Of a DNA stretch of 64,000 nt, positions 1 to 9,890 are shown one piece after another. The notes beneath the pieces are model-generated. The model had not been told where the DNA came from and ran no database searches. It saw only the letters and a program-made list of their open reading frames with translations. Each line of letters starts with the position of its first letter. Position 1 is the first letter of the stretch. Made by a program: the position numbers and the translations under genes. The stretch comes from Diplolepis rosae (Eukaryota; Arthropoda; Insecta; Hymenoptera; Diplolepididae), in the NCBI GenBank assembly GCA_030998225.1, contig JAPYXD010000742.1:3410001-3474000 (forward strand). The letters are read 5' to 3'.

Positions 1-330
1 TATTATCCGCGAGTTTACTAAGCTTACTCGGCTATAACACACGTACAATCAGACGTCGTGCCAATACTAATTCAACATAACTCTGTCCATTTCCAACATA
101 TACAAATTTCTCGAAAGTTATCAGAGCTTCATTCAACAACTCAACTTGATTTTCTCAGGCCCCACGTTGGGCGCCAATTTGTGACGTGGCTTTTTCCAAC
201 TCTCCAAATCAGTTGAATGGCCGCACCCAATTCCGGTTTCCCACTCTGGCACTAGCTCGAAAGGGAAAAAAAAATAAATTCTCTACTCCACTCAAGAAAA
301 GATAAAATAACCGAGAAGAGAAATCATATG
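1..330 (-). repeat. Left copy of 330-bp leader/LTR-end repeat
   Basis: This stretch holds the first 179 bp of retrotransposon leader plus the last 151 bp of LTR. It recurs at 9561-9890 apparently without change. The repeat may extend beyond the left window edge. Confidence 0.9.
159..176 (-). other. Second primer binding site, from the next tandem element
   Basis: The same 18 bases as at 9719-9736 occur here, directly after the end of the 180-2569 LTR. This shows that a new internal region starts here and leaves the window on the left. Confidence 0.75.
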
Positions 331-2569
331 ATTAACTCAAGAAAATAGTAGCCGCGGGCGCCAGGTCTTTCTTGGACCAATCCTCAACCAGCGTTAAGGT
401 AACGAAAAATACCCCAAAATAGATAATATTACAAAAAAAAGATTAGAGGGCTAGGCACTGGTCCTAGCGCGTTAAGCTGTTGGTCTTGTCAACTCGTGGT
501 AGTTCGAAATTCCCGGTTTGGGTTTTCTCTCTACCTCGTCCAGACTCGACACAAAACCAAAACGTCGTTGTCCAGAGTGAGAGTCCGACGTGCTACTAGC
601 TCAGCCTCTTCGCTGGAAGAAAGTGGTAGACGGGTGGTTTAAAAATGATAACTCACATATAAAATATATTAAAATATAATTCTAACCAAGTAAGCGTTCC
701 GTTATAACAGCATGTAACTAAATAGTCTTAACACTAAACGTCTTCGGTACTCCAAATATTTGAAATTTATTATACGTTAATCTAATATGGCTCGACAAAT
801 ACTCCGCTGGCAGAACTGTACCTTTACTTATAGCTCTATTCCCAGCAAAAGAAAATATGGACGCGTCACAATTTTATCCGCGTCGACTCAACCAAAATAA
901 ATGCTTATATAAATTACAACTAATTACAATTAAATTTACGACAATAAGAGGATCATTATGAAGTTGTTGAACATATTGACTCTACAAAAAAAATCGTAGT
1001 TTTACTGATCACACAAGCCGCACTCAAAGCAAATATGGCGGCTACAGAATCTGAACACGTTGACTCGACCGCGTGGTTATGCTAACCACACTCTACGGAC
1101 AACAAAACTAAAGAAAGTCGCGGAGTGACAAGAGTTACTTATTTCAATCCCGTAAAGTTAGAAAAAATGCCTACTCACACTCAAATTTTGCACCATTAGA
1201 AAAAAAGGGAACACAATTTCCACTAAAACTATTACTTTAATACAGGTTCAGCCAAGGAACCCTTGCCCTGACGCCAATGCGCCCCCTAACTAAGAAAAAT
1301 TCAAGGAAATATTCTTGGGCTCAACCCGTCGTAGATGAAGCTCTTACCTTTAACAATTATTTCGCTCTCAATATCAGCCTTTGGCAGGCACTGCTCTACT
1401 GTATATCTGACCCCTTTTTCTCTTGGTCATATCTCTACGGGAATCGGGGTTCGGCAGTAAACACACTCATGCACTCTCTCGCGTAACCAGAACAAAAGTG
1501 ACAGCTCGCTCTTCTCTCCAGCGTGGAGTACGCAAAAACGTCAAGATAGTCCCTCGTTGTGCCATGCTTGCAACCTTAAGCCTCGTCCTCAATGCTCGCC
1601 GTGGGAGAACTGCTGGCCAGTAGACTCTTCTCACTTTCCTCTCGTCTGCCTCGTCGTCTGTTCATCTCCTTATTGGTCCATATTCTCTTTCACAAAACTC
1701 AGTGTTGTTCTCATTCGTTAAACAGTAGAAGTCTTGAACAACACTCCGAACGCAGCCTCCGTACAAGTGAGTATGTAACGGTATTGCTGTCTTTTTCTTC
1801 ATATCGTTCTGTCCCTCTCTAGTTGGTGACTGATACGATATGAAGGTCTGAAGGCTTGGGGACTAAATCCACCATTACCAGGGTTGGATATCTGTTCCGT
1901 TCTCATCTGGAACTCGCCATGAATCTCGAACAGGGTTGGGTAGTTCCCCTCTGTCTTCACCGTAACTAGCCTGGGGTCTCGTACAGGGTTGGATTTCTCC
2001 TCAACCGGTATCCATGCTGGTCTCGAAATTAGTATCTGGGTATTTGTGGCAAGTGCGTCCACGATACTCAGGGCTGGGCAGCGTGCTCCTATTCTCACCG
2101 GAACATGCCAAGTTCTTGAATAAGGTCGGGCAACTCCACAGCAAATGTCGACGATTAACTCGAAAATAAACTATCATGGGACCAATAAGGGTGTCTCGAC
2201 TGTAGATGTCCCTCCAGCAACGCCAGGGATGGCGACAAGGCATCTGTAATGACCTGGGAGCCAAAATGGCGGCGACTGACCCACGGTTTACCCACAGCTT
2301 TCTTGTAACTTCTCAGAACCGACTATAGGTGGCTGATACTGCTTCCTCGATGGTGAATCTCGTTGAGCGCATATAATAAAACAAAAAAAGGACAGTTTAA
2401 CCTTAATACTAACAATTATTTAATATTATCAGACCATGGAGTGCCGAGCGAGTTTTCTGCGACAAAAACGTAAACCACGTAAGTCTCGTAGCTTGCAATA
2501 CAATGCTACAGATTACTTCCACAGATTAAAAAGTGGTTTTGTGAGTTGCAGAAAATCTGCAACGTCACA
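180..2569 (-). repeat. Long terminal repeat (3' LTR, shared with the next tandem copy)
   Basis: The minus-strand sequence starts TGTGACGT just after a G-rich tract and ends ACGTCACA just before a primer binding site. The ends are therefore perfect 8-bp inverted repeats with the usual TG...CA termini. At 2390 bp it is long for an insect LTR. The first 330 bp of the window, including the last 151 bp of this LTR, recur at 9561-9890. I see no other transposon inside it, but one cannot be excluded without the full-length partner. A 93-codon plus-strand frame at 2436-2717 crosses the LTR edge and is not taken as a gene. Confidence 0.75.
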
Positions 2570-2570
2570 A

Positions 2571-2583
2571 CTCCCCCCTCCCC
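2571..2583 (-). other. Polypurine tract
   Basis: The minus strand reads GGGGAGGGGGGAG immediately before the LTR start at 2569. This is the expected site of plus-strand priming and it helps fix the LTR boundary. Confidence 0.7.
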
Positions 2584-3428
2584 GTAAAGGACCGAAGCCG
2601 GTCTTAACCATAGGTTACAGGAAACCATTTAGATTGGACGTGTCTTCAACAATAACGTTATTAAAAAGAAGGGAAACGTGGAAATTGGTTAAGTACAAGC
2701 GATCAAGGCTAAATTAGAAAGGGGACGCTGTGCCTCCACCCTACCAAGGTCTCAATACATTCCAAAAATAGATATTCCAGGAGGATTGCTTCTCCTTTAC
2801 AATTATGGCGGATAATAGGTGACGTGAGGCACAACGTTAGACAATGAGCGAAATTCGACACATTCGGCCATTTTCCAAGAGAAAGTAAAAATTATCAGAA
2901 ACTCCAACTCTACTAATTACTCAATTTCCATGTAAACCTGTCCTCTCGACAGCGGGATATGATTCAAAATTTTATTAGATAAGAACTCTTGCTCGTACGA
3001 GTTGATAGCCCTTTAGTTAAGCGTACCTTAACCCGGGGCCCCATGGCTGAACGTGCTTATTCAGATGCAAACCAAAGAAAATCAGGCAAGCAAAAACAAC
3101 AAAAAGTTAGGAATGGTAAGAAGAGATAACAACTCAAGTATAAGGTAGCAAAACTTTAATGTGCCTTCCGTGGCCAATAATGTCCCAGGTACAAAATTAT
3201 GAGTAAGCTGGGTCTCAACGTCGGCAATCTAGTCATATATAATTATATAAATCAACTTCCTCTGTTCATAACATGATACAAAAAATAAAAAAAAACGTAC
3301 TCGACGGTTGTAAAATGAGGCACATGAATAAAAAAAAACTGAGAGTAGAGAAAAATCGAAAAAGAGAAAAAAAAAAAAAGGAATGAACGAAAAAAAAACC
3401 GAGAATAAATAGGCTCTACGGCTCGTTA
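2584..3428. other. Retrotransposon 3' non-coding region
   Basis: The segment lies between the third ORF and the polypurine tract and shows no credible protein in any frame. It has A-rich low-complexity DNA at about 3280-3410. The 68-codon minus frame at 3229-3435 is a Phe/Leu run translated from that tract. Confidence 0.5.
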
Positions 3429-4270
3429 GGCCCAATACCGATCCGGAACACAGCGCGGGCAGTCCCTAGCCAAGTATCCCGGCTCTCCACATCCGAAACA
3501 AGAAATGCGCAACCGTCGTTGACATAATGAAAAGCGGTGCGTGGTCTCTCCACAGTTCCAGCATCCCTTTGGGACTAATTCTTTAAGGGTTCCCAGGATC
3601 CTGGAAGGGGCGCCCGGTGGTTTCGGGATGTCCAGGTTAAGGAGGGGAGCGGGAGGGGGGGTAGTCTTGGACCTTTTGGAGTGGGGATAGACAAAGTCTT
3701 CTCTACGGATGGGGGCTTCAACATAAACAGATGGTAGTTGAGGGTATCATGGAGGGTTGGGGGTCAAGGGATTTAAAGGGCCGGTTTGGATACTCTTGTG
3801 AGCGACTGAGGGGCGGGCGGCTGGAACGTCCATAAAACAACGCAGTGTTTGCGTTCCCTCGTGGGACACAAGGCGGCGCGCCACGGGGTTTTCAGGGGAG
3901 CGCGCAGTTGCTTGTTCCCCACGTTTCTTGCCGTGCGGGTGGCCTGTGCTTCGGCGTCCCTAGCTGACCATCGTACTTGCATCCCGATGGTTCTTGTGGA
4001 AATATTTCGACGGGGCACCATATCATATTTGCGGATGATTTCTCGCATAAGCTCCTCATCTATGGGCATGTCTCTTAGTAGGACGGTGGACTGCACCTCC
4101 CTAGCCTCCTTCTCCACTCGGTGGGTCTCTTGAAGGACCGTAAAAAAGCCCGGGTAATCTGCCTGGATGATGGTGATCAGATTTGCATGCTCCTTCATGT
4201 AGGTCCAACTCTTGGAAGATCGGGGGTCGCTCGTCATCTTCTCAACGGGTTTATTTCTCACTCTCAACAT
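3429..4270 (-). pseudogene. Third ORF with Gag-like proline-rich and zinc-knuckle C-terminus
   Basis: A 165-codon frame starts at 4270, overlapping the integrase end by 20 bp, and stops at 3773. A second frame then carries a Pro-rich stretch (about 3570-3680) and two knuckles at about 3445-3550: CWNCGETTHRFSLC, complete, and CFGCGEPGYLARDC, with Tyr in place of His. The stop is at 3429-3431. An in-frame TGA (about 3748-3750) and one frame change separate the parts, so this copy is broken. The layout (Pro-rich, good knuckle, knuckle without His, then CPxC) mirrors the end of this element's own Gag. It stands where env is found in other gypsy elements. I know no name for it; an RNA-binding role is inferred from the knuckles. 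Confidence 0.6.
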
Positions 4271-4817
4271 GGGGATCAGAATTTGGGTCGACGTTAGGGG
4301 GGAAAAACGGTTTTAAATCCTCTATATGGGATTTACCTATCACCTTGTGATCTAAACCACTCAACTCATACACATTTTGTGACAACACTTTCGAGACTCT
4401 ATATGGGCCCAAAAACTTTGGACACAACTTAGCAGCAACGTTCTTAATCTTGGAGGAAGTGGTCCTACATCGGGACAGCACCAAGTCACCCTTCGAAAAG
4501 TGTAGCTGGCGCCGTCGTAGGTTGTAATACTTGGACTGTCTCATGAATGCGTCGTCCAAATTCTTGATTACCCACTCGCGCAAAACTTGTATCTTTCTCA
4601 TCCTCTCAACCCAGGAGGTGGGATCCTGCGATTCCACCTCCGTGTTAGGCCTTTTGCGCCTGTGCAGGGAATTGGTTGGCGCAGGGTCTCTCCCGAAGTT
4701 CAAAAAAGCAGGGGAAGACTTAAGGGAGGTATGATACGCTGGGTTATAGGTAAAATGGAACTCAGGAAGATACTGGTCCCACTGGCTATGATCATTGTCG
4801 ACGAATGACACGATCAT
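4251..4817 (-). pseudogene. pol: Integrase C-terminal domain, separated by frameshift
   Basis: The frame resumes with the same MIVSFVDND block that ends the upstream fragment, then runs for 188 codons to a stop at 4251. It has the usual HFTYNPAYHTS-like end of the catalytic core, a charged linker, and a C-terminal SH3-like GPY block (CPKFLGPYRVSKVL, then VYELSG and IEDLKPF). In Ty3/gypsy integrases this domain binds DNA or chromatin. The catalytic residues lie upstream of the break. Confidence 0.88.
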
Positions 4818-4843
4818 TGTCGACGAATGACACGATCATTGTC
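4790..4843. repeat. 22-bp tandem duplication inside integrase
   Basis: A 22-bp unit occurs at 4790-4811 and 4812-4833, followed by its first 10 bp at 4834-4843. Because 22 is not a multiple of three it shifts the integrase frame. Confidence 0.9.
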
Positions 4844-5727
4844 TTTAAAATACGGTTGACTCTCTCTACGGGATTGGCCTGAGGATGATAAGGGGGCGTC
4901 GTGGTGTGCCGAATTTGATATTCTTGCGCCAAAGAACTCAGGGTACTATTCACGAACTCCGTCCCGTTATCCGTGAGCAGCACCTGGGGGGTGCCCCAAC
5001 GGTTAATGATAAACTCCCGGAACGAAGCCTCTATCTTCCTACCCGTCGCGGAACGGAGGGGTATGCACTCGACCCATTTTGTAAATAGGTCCTGCAGCAC
5101 CAGCACATATTGAAAACCGGACCTACTTCTGGGCAGAGGGCCCATTATGTCCGCAGCGACCACAACCCATAGCTCCTCGACTATTCTATGTCCCATCATG
5201 CCCGCAGGCAACTGCTGCTCGACCTTACAGGTCTGACAGATTACACAACTCTTCACATAATTTAGTAGGTCTCTATAACAACCCGGCCAGAAGTAACGCG
5301 TCGCAATACGCATATACGTCTTCTGGACTCCAAGGTGGGCCGATTGGGGGTCGTCATGAGCCTCCCGCAGCACGACCCTTCGCTGCTCGTCGTTCGGAAC
5401 CAGCTTCCACGCATCTAAATGATTATTCGACTCTAAGGGTAGGGGCTCAAACATTCTCGACAATGCATCGGGTACAAGGTGGGAAGATCCCCTACGATGG
5501 ATTATTTCAAAATCATGTTCCAATAAAGGAAGGGCCCACCTTGCCAGTCGACCCGTAGGGTTTCTCAAATTATGTAGCCAACGAAGGCTATCATGGTCGG
5601 TCACTACCGTAAAGTGATAGCCCTCCAAATAGGCTCTAAACTTTTGCATAGCCCATAAGACTGCAAGACGCTCCTTCTCAGTTGTCGAATAGTGGCATTC
5701 GGCCTCAGATAAAGTTCGACTAGCATG
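4792..5727 (-). pseudogene. pol: RNase H C-terminal part and integrase core
   Basis: This is the same frame as the upstream RT fragment after the TAG at 5728. The RNase H part has YSTTEKERLAVLWA and VVTDHDSLRWL with the last catalytic Asp. Counting from the Met at 5649, integrase follows with an HHCC zinc site (H98, H105, C138, C141) and the catalytic triad D167, D227 and E262, spaced as in DD35E integrases. The frame leaves the integrase sequence at residue about 279 because of a 22-bp tandem duplication at 4790-4843. The protein would cut and join the cDNA ends into host DNA. Confidence 0.92.
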
Positions 5728-6945
5728 CTATATGACACACTCATTCCTCTCGTCTACTTGGGAGAGCACGGCCCCTAAACCCGTGTTGCTAGCGTCCGTC
5801 TGCAATACAAAAGGGATCTTGAAATTCGGGCATGCCAACACTGGGGTCTGGGACAAACAACGCCTAACCTGCTCAAAAGCCTGTTGCTGTTCTTCCCTCC
5901 ATATCCAACGCTGTTTCTTCTTTTGCAGGCAAGTAAGAGGAGACACGGCAGTAGCGTATTTTGGGATAAACCGGCGACACCATCCCGCCATGCCCAGGAA
6001 CCTTCGGATTTCCTTCAGGTTACGTGGGACAGGATAATTTAGGATAGGCTCAATCTTGTCCGGGTCTGTCTGCAAACCACTCTCGTTGACGAGAAAGCCC
6101 AAGTATCTCACCTGCGAACAACAAAATTCGCATTTGTCAAGGTTCATCTCGAGTCGAGCCTCTTTGATCTTTCTTCGTACTTTCTGGAGCCACTCCAGGT
6201 GTTCCTCAAAGGTCTTGTTGACGATTATGATATCGTCCAAATAGGCGAAAGCGTGTGGCTCCATTTCTGGCCCGATGAGACGGTCCAACAAGCGCTGAAA
6301 CGTCGCCGGTGCGTTGGTGAGGCCAAAGGGCATTCGTTTAAATTGGAAGAGGCCTCTACCAGGGACAGTGAAAGCCGTCTTATCTCTACTACCCAACTCC
6401 AAAGGAATCTGAAGGAATCCCTTGTACAAATCGATCTTAGAAATGTATTTGGCGCTTCGCAGCTTATCCAAGATTCCATTCATTTGAGGGAGTGGGTACG
6501 CATCCTTCTTGGTGACTCCATTTACTCAACGGAAATCCAGACAAAACCGGTAGCTTTTGTCGGGCTTTTTTCACCATGACTATTGGTGATGACCAGCCGC
6601 TACTCGAAGGCTCAATAATATCCTCTTCCAACATCTTATCGACTTCAGCGACTATAGCCTCCATAACTTTCGGTGACACTAAATAATGTCGTTGCTTAAT
6701 CGGGGCATGATCGCCCACGTCGATCACGTGTTCGGTCAGGTCTGTCAAACCGGGCCTCTCAGGAGGTTTTGGCAGCTCTCTTTCCAGAAACTCCTTCAAC
6801 AGATCCGCCTGTCGTAGGGACAACTCACTAACGCCACAGCACTTTTCTGACGACCAGTCTTCAATCTGAAATTCATGGATCGTGTCGGGGTGGTCTCTAA
6901 AAAACCAAACTCGACTTTCAAAGTCGACCTGAATCTTGAAAAATT
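5728..6945 (-). pseudogene. pol: Reverse transcriptase and start of RNase H, frameshifted
   Basis: The region codes for the fingers, palm and connection of a Ty3/gypsy reverse transcriptase. The N-terminal piece (to about 6570) ends at SSSGWSSPIVMVKK. A frameshift in a homopolymer at about 6567-6573 moves the rest of the fingers to another frame, where a TGA at 6526-6528 also interrupts it. The following 251-codon frame has KMPFGL-like FKRMPFGLTNAPATFQ, the catalytic YLDD at residues 81-84, and the RNase H start FVLQTDASNTGLG (catalytic Asp 230). It ends at an in-frame TAG at 5728. RNA-to-DNA copying by this copy would need at least three lesions to be absent. Confidence 0.9.
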
Positions 6946-7470
6946 TTAAAAAGTCACGGGCAGGGACTTCAATGCCCTAACTCTAGTCTCACCAAACCGA
7001 TTGTGAAATTCCACGGGCGTTACTATTTCTTGGGAAACTAACTCGACCTGGCTATTGGCCACCAAAACCCGGCCTCGCTTATTCTCCACCTCCAAGCCCA
7101 AGTCTTTAATCAGCTCCATTGGTTCAACAAATGCAGCGGGGCTATACGGGAGTTCAGAAAGATTGTATACGGGGACTCGCTCCACGGGACAGGGATCACA
7201 ACTGGATCCAACATCAGGGTCAAGGTTGGGAAGGCCACGGTTCGAATCAGAAACCAAAAAATTGTCAGCTCTACATAATCTAAACGGGGATTTCTCAACA
7301 CGACAGTAAGGCTCCACTACCTCAACCTGGCTATCCTCAGCCACGTGGCCATCTGCCAAGAGTTCTTTGTAGAAGGGATTCGTACTATGGATTACCATTA
7401 AGGGCTTATCCTCGTTCTCAGGGGACGCATTGCCCTTCTCATGCGTCGCTCTAACGAGTTTCCCGAACAA
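6946..7470 (-). pseudogene. Retropepsin-type protease region of pol, probably inactive
   Basis: The 174-codon frame overlaps the gag end. Its C-terminal half resembles the second half of a retroviral-type aspartic protease: DLGLEV, RVLVANSQVE and VRALKSLPVTF. The catalytic D-S/T-G triplet should stand just before AAFVEP, but the sequence there reads Tyr-Ser-Pro, so the active site seems lost. At about 6950 the frame stops inside the conserved block. The other frame goes on with DFLKFFKIQVDFESRVW, so a short deletion or frameshift separates protease from reverse transcriptase. The first 60 or so residues are a linker of unknown role. Confidence 0.65.
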
Positions 7471-9254
7471 TTGGGGCAGTCGGACTTGATCACGTCCCTC
7501 CTACCACACCTATAACAAATCCTTTTTCTAGGCTCTCGACAATCGGCATGTCGGTGTCCCGCCCTAGAGCAGTTCCAGCAAGTAGGGGACCACATATCAG
7601 TTCTGCGGTCAATTAGAGGGGGTATGAAAGGATTCGAGTTAGGGGTAGGGGGACTTTTTGGAGAGCCAACTTGTGGTCTCCCTCTCACTCCACTCGTCGA
7701 GTCCTTCACGGGGGAATTTCTCGACGGGGTAGTTCCTTGCTCATCAGACAAATAAACAACATCTACCGGGTCATTTCGGAAGTACAAGTCCGGTTCTTCC
7801 ATTACGGCTATTCTTTCAGGATGTCTTGCAGGTCTTCGGTCAGAATTCTGAAGCTTAGGCTCCCGGTATGTCAACTCGGGCAACAGGGAGCGCTCCGGAG
7901 GCGGGGCAGGCCTATAATTCTTAACCACTCTATAGCTTTTCTCCGCGGCGATAGCAAGAAGCTCTAAGTGGACGAAGTCCACAACGTCCGCTCGACGGAT
8001 GTTGAGGTGCAGTCGGGGTAATATGTTCCGATGCGCGTAACTAACTTCCTCGGAAGGCGGTAGCCTAGGGATCAACCTATCGAATATCGCTCGCATACAG
8101 GTCAAGTAATCAGAGACAGACTCCTTCTCGCCCTGCGTCCGCTTATAAATCTCCTGACGCAGTTCGAATTGGAAATCTGAGTCACCAAACCGGACTCTAC
8201 ACGCTCGGGCAAATTCCTCAAAGGTTAACCAGAGGTGTCTCGACCCTCTAAACCAGCTCAGAGCAATCCCTGTCAAGAAAAAGGGCATGACCCTCAACAT
8301 ATCTGAGTCACAAATCGGAACAAGATCACGTCCCTCCTCTATACGGAGCAAGAATGCGTCTAGGTCTTCCTGTCGTGTGCCCCCGAACCTAACATTCCAT
8401 TTACGCATTATCTCGTACGCTCTCGCAGGGTTCGAAGGGATCTGTTCATCGTTATCGGCCCAGTCATCGCCCCGATAGGACCCTCGGTGATGTCCCTCTC
8501 TACGGTGACGTTCACGATATGGTTCTCTACTGGAATGGGGAGGTTGACCCTGTCGTAAGTCATATCGCGCCTCAAAAGTTGCTTGCGACCTGCGCAGATC
8601 TTCATGCGCATCGAACTCGACTCTATAGGGGTGATGGTCCGCATAGCCGCGCCTAGCCGCGGGGGGAATGACCTCGCCTCTGTCGTAGGTATGCTCGTCT
8701 GCGAACCCAACTCTAACGCGGCTCAGATCGTTTTCCTGCTCTCGATAACCCTCCCTCAAACGTCGACCGCTCGCCCCACTGTCTTCGCGAGAACAAGTTC
8801 TCTGACTCCATCTTGGTTGTCGCTCGTTCGCTGAGCAACCCTCACCGAAAGGGTTGGAGCGCGTCAAAACTTCCGGCGGTTCTTCCGCGAGTTGAAGATT
8901 AGAAAAATCAAGGTCCGTTTGACACGCGACACTACTAAAATTCAGCACAGCAGCCGTGCCTGATAACTCCACTCTGTCCGCGCTAGAGGGTTCCTTGCTA
9001 TCGCTCAAGGTATCACGAGGCTCCACCCTACTACGCTCGCCCCTATCTTCCGCCACATTAGTTCCAGCCTCTGCCCTTCTGTCCGTGTGGGACTCCATAA
9101 TACTTTCAAGGCCTGCACGCTCGTATTTCAATAGTCTCTCTCGCAATACTGAGAAGGCACCGTCAATTCGCAGTCCCCGCTCCTCCAATTTCTCTACGAG
9201 CTCCTTTTTATTGAGGTTATAAACCCAGGAGACAGCCCTCTTCTGTTCACTCAT
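7398..9254 (-). CDS. gag: Gag polyprotein of Ty3/gypsy element
   Basis: An open frame of 618 codons begins at an ATG at 9254. Residues about 12-46 look like a SAP motif (LNKKELVEKLEERGLRIDG, then a second helix), a fold known for DNA or RNA binding. A charged Arg-rich middle follows. A capsid-like retrotransposon Gag domain lies at about 280-440, with the typical ALSWFR and FRVRFGD-like helices. Knuckle 1 is complete (CWNCSRAGHRHADC, residues 559-572). Knuckle 2 (580-593) keeps its three cysteines but has Val where His is expected. The end overlaps the protease frame (7470) by 73 bp in another frame, which fits Gag-Pol expression by ribosomal frameshifting. The protein should assemble particles and bind the element RNA. 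Confidence 0.9.
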   Translation of the reverse strand: MSEQKRAVSWVYNLNKKELVEKLEERGLRIDGAFSVLRERLLKYERAGLESIMESHTDRRAEAGTNVAEDRGERSRVEPRDTLSDSKEPSSADRVELSGTAAVLNFSSVACQTDLDFSNLQLAEEPPEVLTRSNPFGEGCSANERQPRWSQRTCSREDSGASGRRLREGYREQENDLSRVRVGFADEHTYDRGEVIPPAARRGYADHHPYRVEFDAHEDLRRSQATFEARYDLRQGQPPHSSREPYRERHRREGHHRGSYRGDDWADNDEQIPSNPARAYEIMRKWNVRFGGTRQEDLDAFLLRIEEGRDLVPICDSDMLRVMPFFLTGIALSWFRGSRHLWLTFEEFARACRVRFGDSDFQFELRQEIYKRTQGEKESVSDYLTCMRAIFDRLIPRLPPSEEVSYAHRNILPRLHLNIRRADVVDFVHLELLAIAAEKSYRVVKNYRPAPPPERSLLPELTYREPKLQNSDRRPARHPERIAVMEEPDLYFRNDPVDVVYLSDEQGTTPSRNSPVKDSTSGVRGRPQVGSPKSPPTPNSNPFIPPLIDRRTDMWSPTCWNCSRAGHRHADCREPRKRICYRCGRRDVIKSDCPNCSGNSLERRMRRAMRPLRTRISP

Positions 9255-9718
9255 CCGAATGTTTACTTAATTGCTGAACAACGACCAAGGCTACTCTAAA
9301 ATTGACTCTGAGTCTCAAAAGCGTTGTCCTCAGTGTCAGGAAATTTTGTCTCAACTCCAATTAATAATTCTATATTAAACATCAAAGAAAAAAAAAATTC
9401 ACACCATTAATGTAAGAAAAATATTAATGTATTAGTAATAATTAACAATGGATATAATTAAATCAATCTATTAATAAACACAATGATTAATCATCACACT
9501 AAATATTCCAACTCAACCCAAAAATGTATCTCTACTTGGAGCACCAAATCGTGTCTTAATTATTATCCGCGAGTTTACTAAGCTTACTCGGCTATAACAC
9601 ACGTACAATCAGACGTCGTGCCAATACTAATTCAACATAACTCTGTCCATTTCCAACATATACAAATTTCTCGAAAGTTATCAGAGCTTCATTCAACAAC
9701 TCAACTTGATTTTCTCAG

Positions 9719-9736
9719 GCCCCACGTTGGGCGCCA
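9719..9736 (-). other. Primer binding site
   Basis: Three bases inside the LTR end the minus strand reads TGGCGCCCAACGTGGGGC. It starts with TGG, as expected for pairing with a tRNA CCA end. I do not assign the tRNA. Confidence 0.75.
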
Positions 9737-9739
9737 ATT

Positions 9740-9890
9740 TGTGACGTGGCTTTTTCCAACTCTCCAAATCAGTTGAATGGCCGCACCCAATTCCGGTTTC
9801 CCACTCTGGCACTAGCTCGAAAGGGAAAAAAAAATAAATTCTCTACTCCACTCAAGAAAAGATAAAATAACCGAGAAGAGAAATCATATG
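9740..9890 (-). repeat. 5' LTR, truncated to its last 151 bp
   Basis: Positions 9740-9890 match 180-330 with no difference that I can see. At 9891 the match stops abruptly and pyrimidine-rich DNA follows, so about 2.24 kb of the expected 5' LTR is missing. The promoter part of this LTR is therefore absent for the gag at 9254. Confidence 0.8.

Larger units (their letters stand above)
1..9890 (-). mobile_element. Ty3/gypsy LTR retrotransposon, defective, in tandem arrangement
   Basis: On the minus strand the order is partial 5' LTR (9740-9890), primer binding site, gag (9254-7398), protease, reverse transcriptase, RNase H, integrase, a third ORF, polypurine tract (2571-2583) and 3' LTR (2569-180). 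After the 3' LTR the sequence runs on into a second primer binding site and leader (179-1), so another copy begins beyond the left edge. The gene order RT-RNase H-integrase is that of Ty3/gypsy (Metaviridae). Gag is open. Pol is broken by frameshifts, stops and a 22-bp duplication, so this copy is not autonomous. No envelope gene is recognised; its usual place holds a zinc-knuckle ORF. Confidence 0.93.
9561..9890 (-). repeat. Right copy of 330-bp leader/LTR-end repeat
   Basis: Direct copy of 1-330. The untranslated leader between the primer binding site and the gag start occupies 9255-9718. Confidence 0.9.

Noticed and set aside
1277..1822. Plus-strand frames inside the long LTR
   Set aside because: Short, overlapping and without motifs, inside an LTR read on the other strand.
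2436..2717. 93-codon basic frame on the plus strand
   Set aside because: It crosses the LTR end and polypurine tract, runs against the element's orientation and matches no family I know.
3229..3435. Membrane-protein-like frame, minus strand
   Set aside because: The Phe/Leu-rich translation comes from an A/T-rich low-complexity tract and overlaps the zinc-knuckle ORF end.
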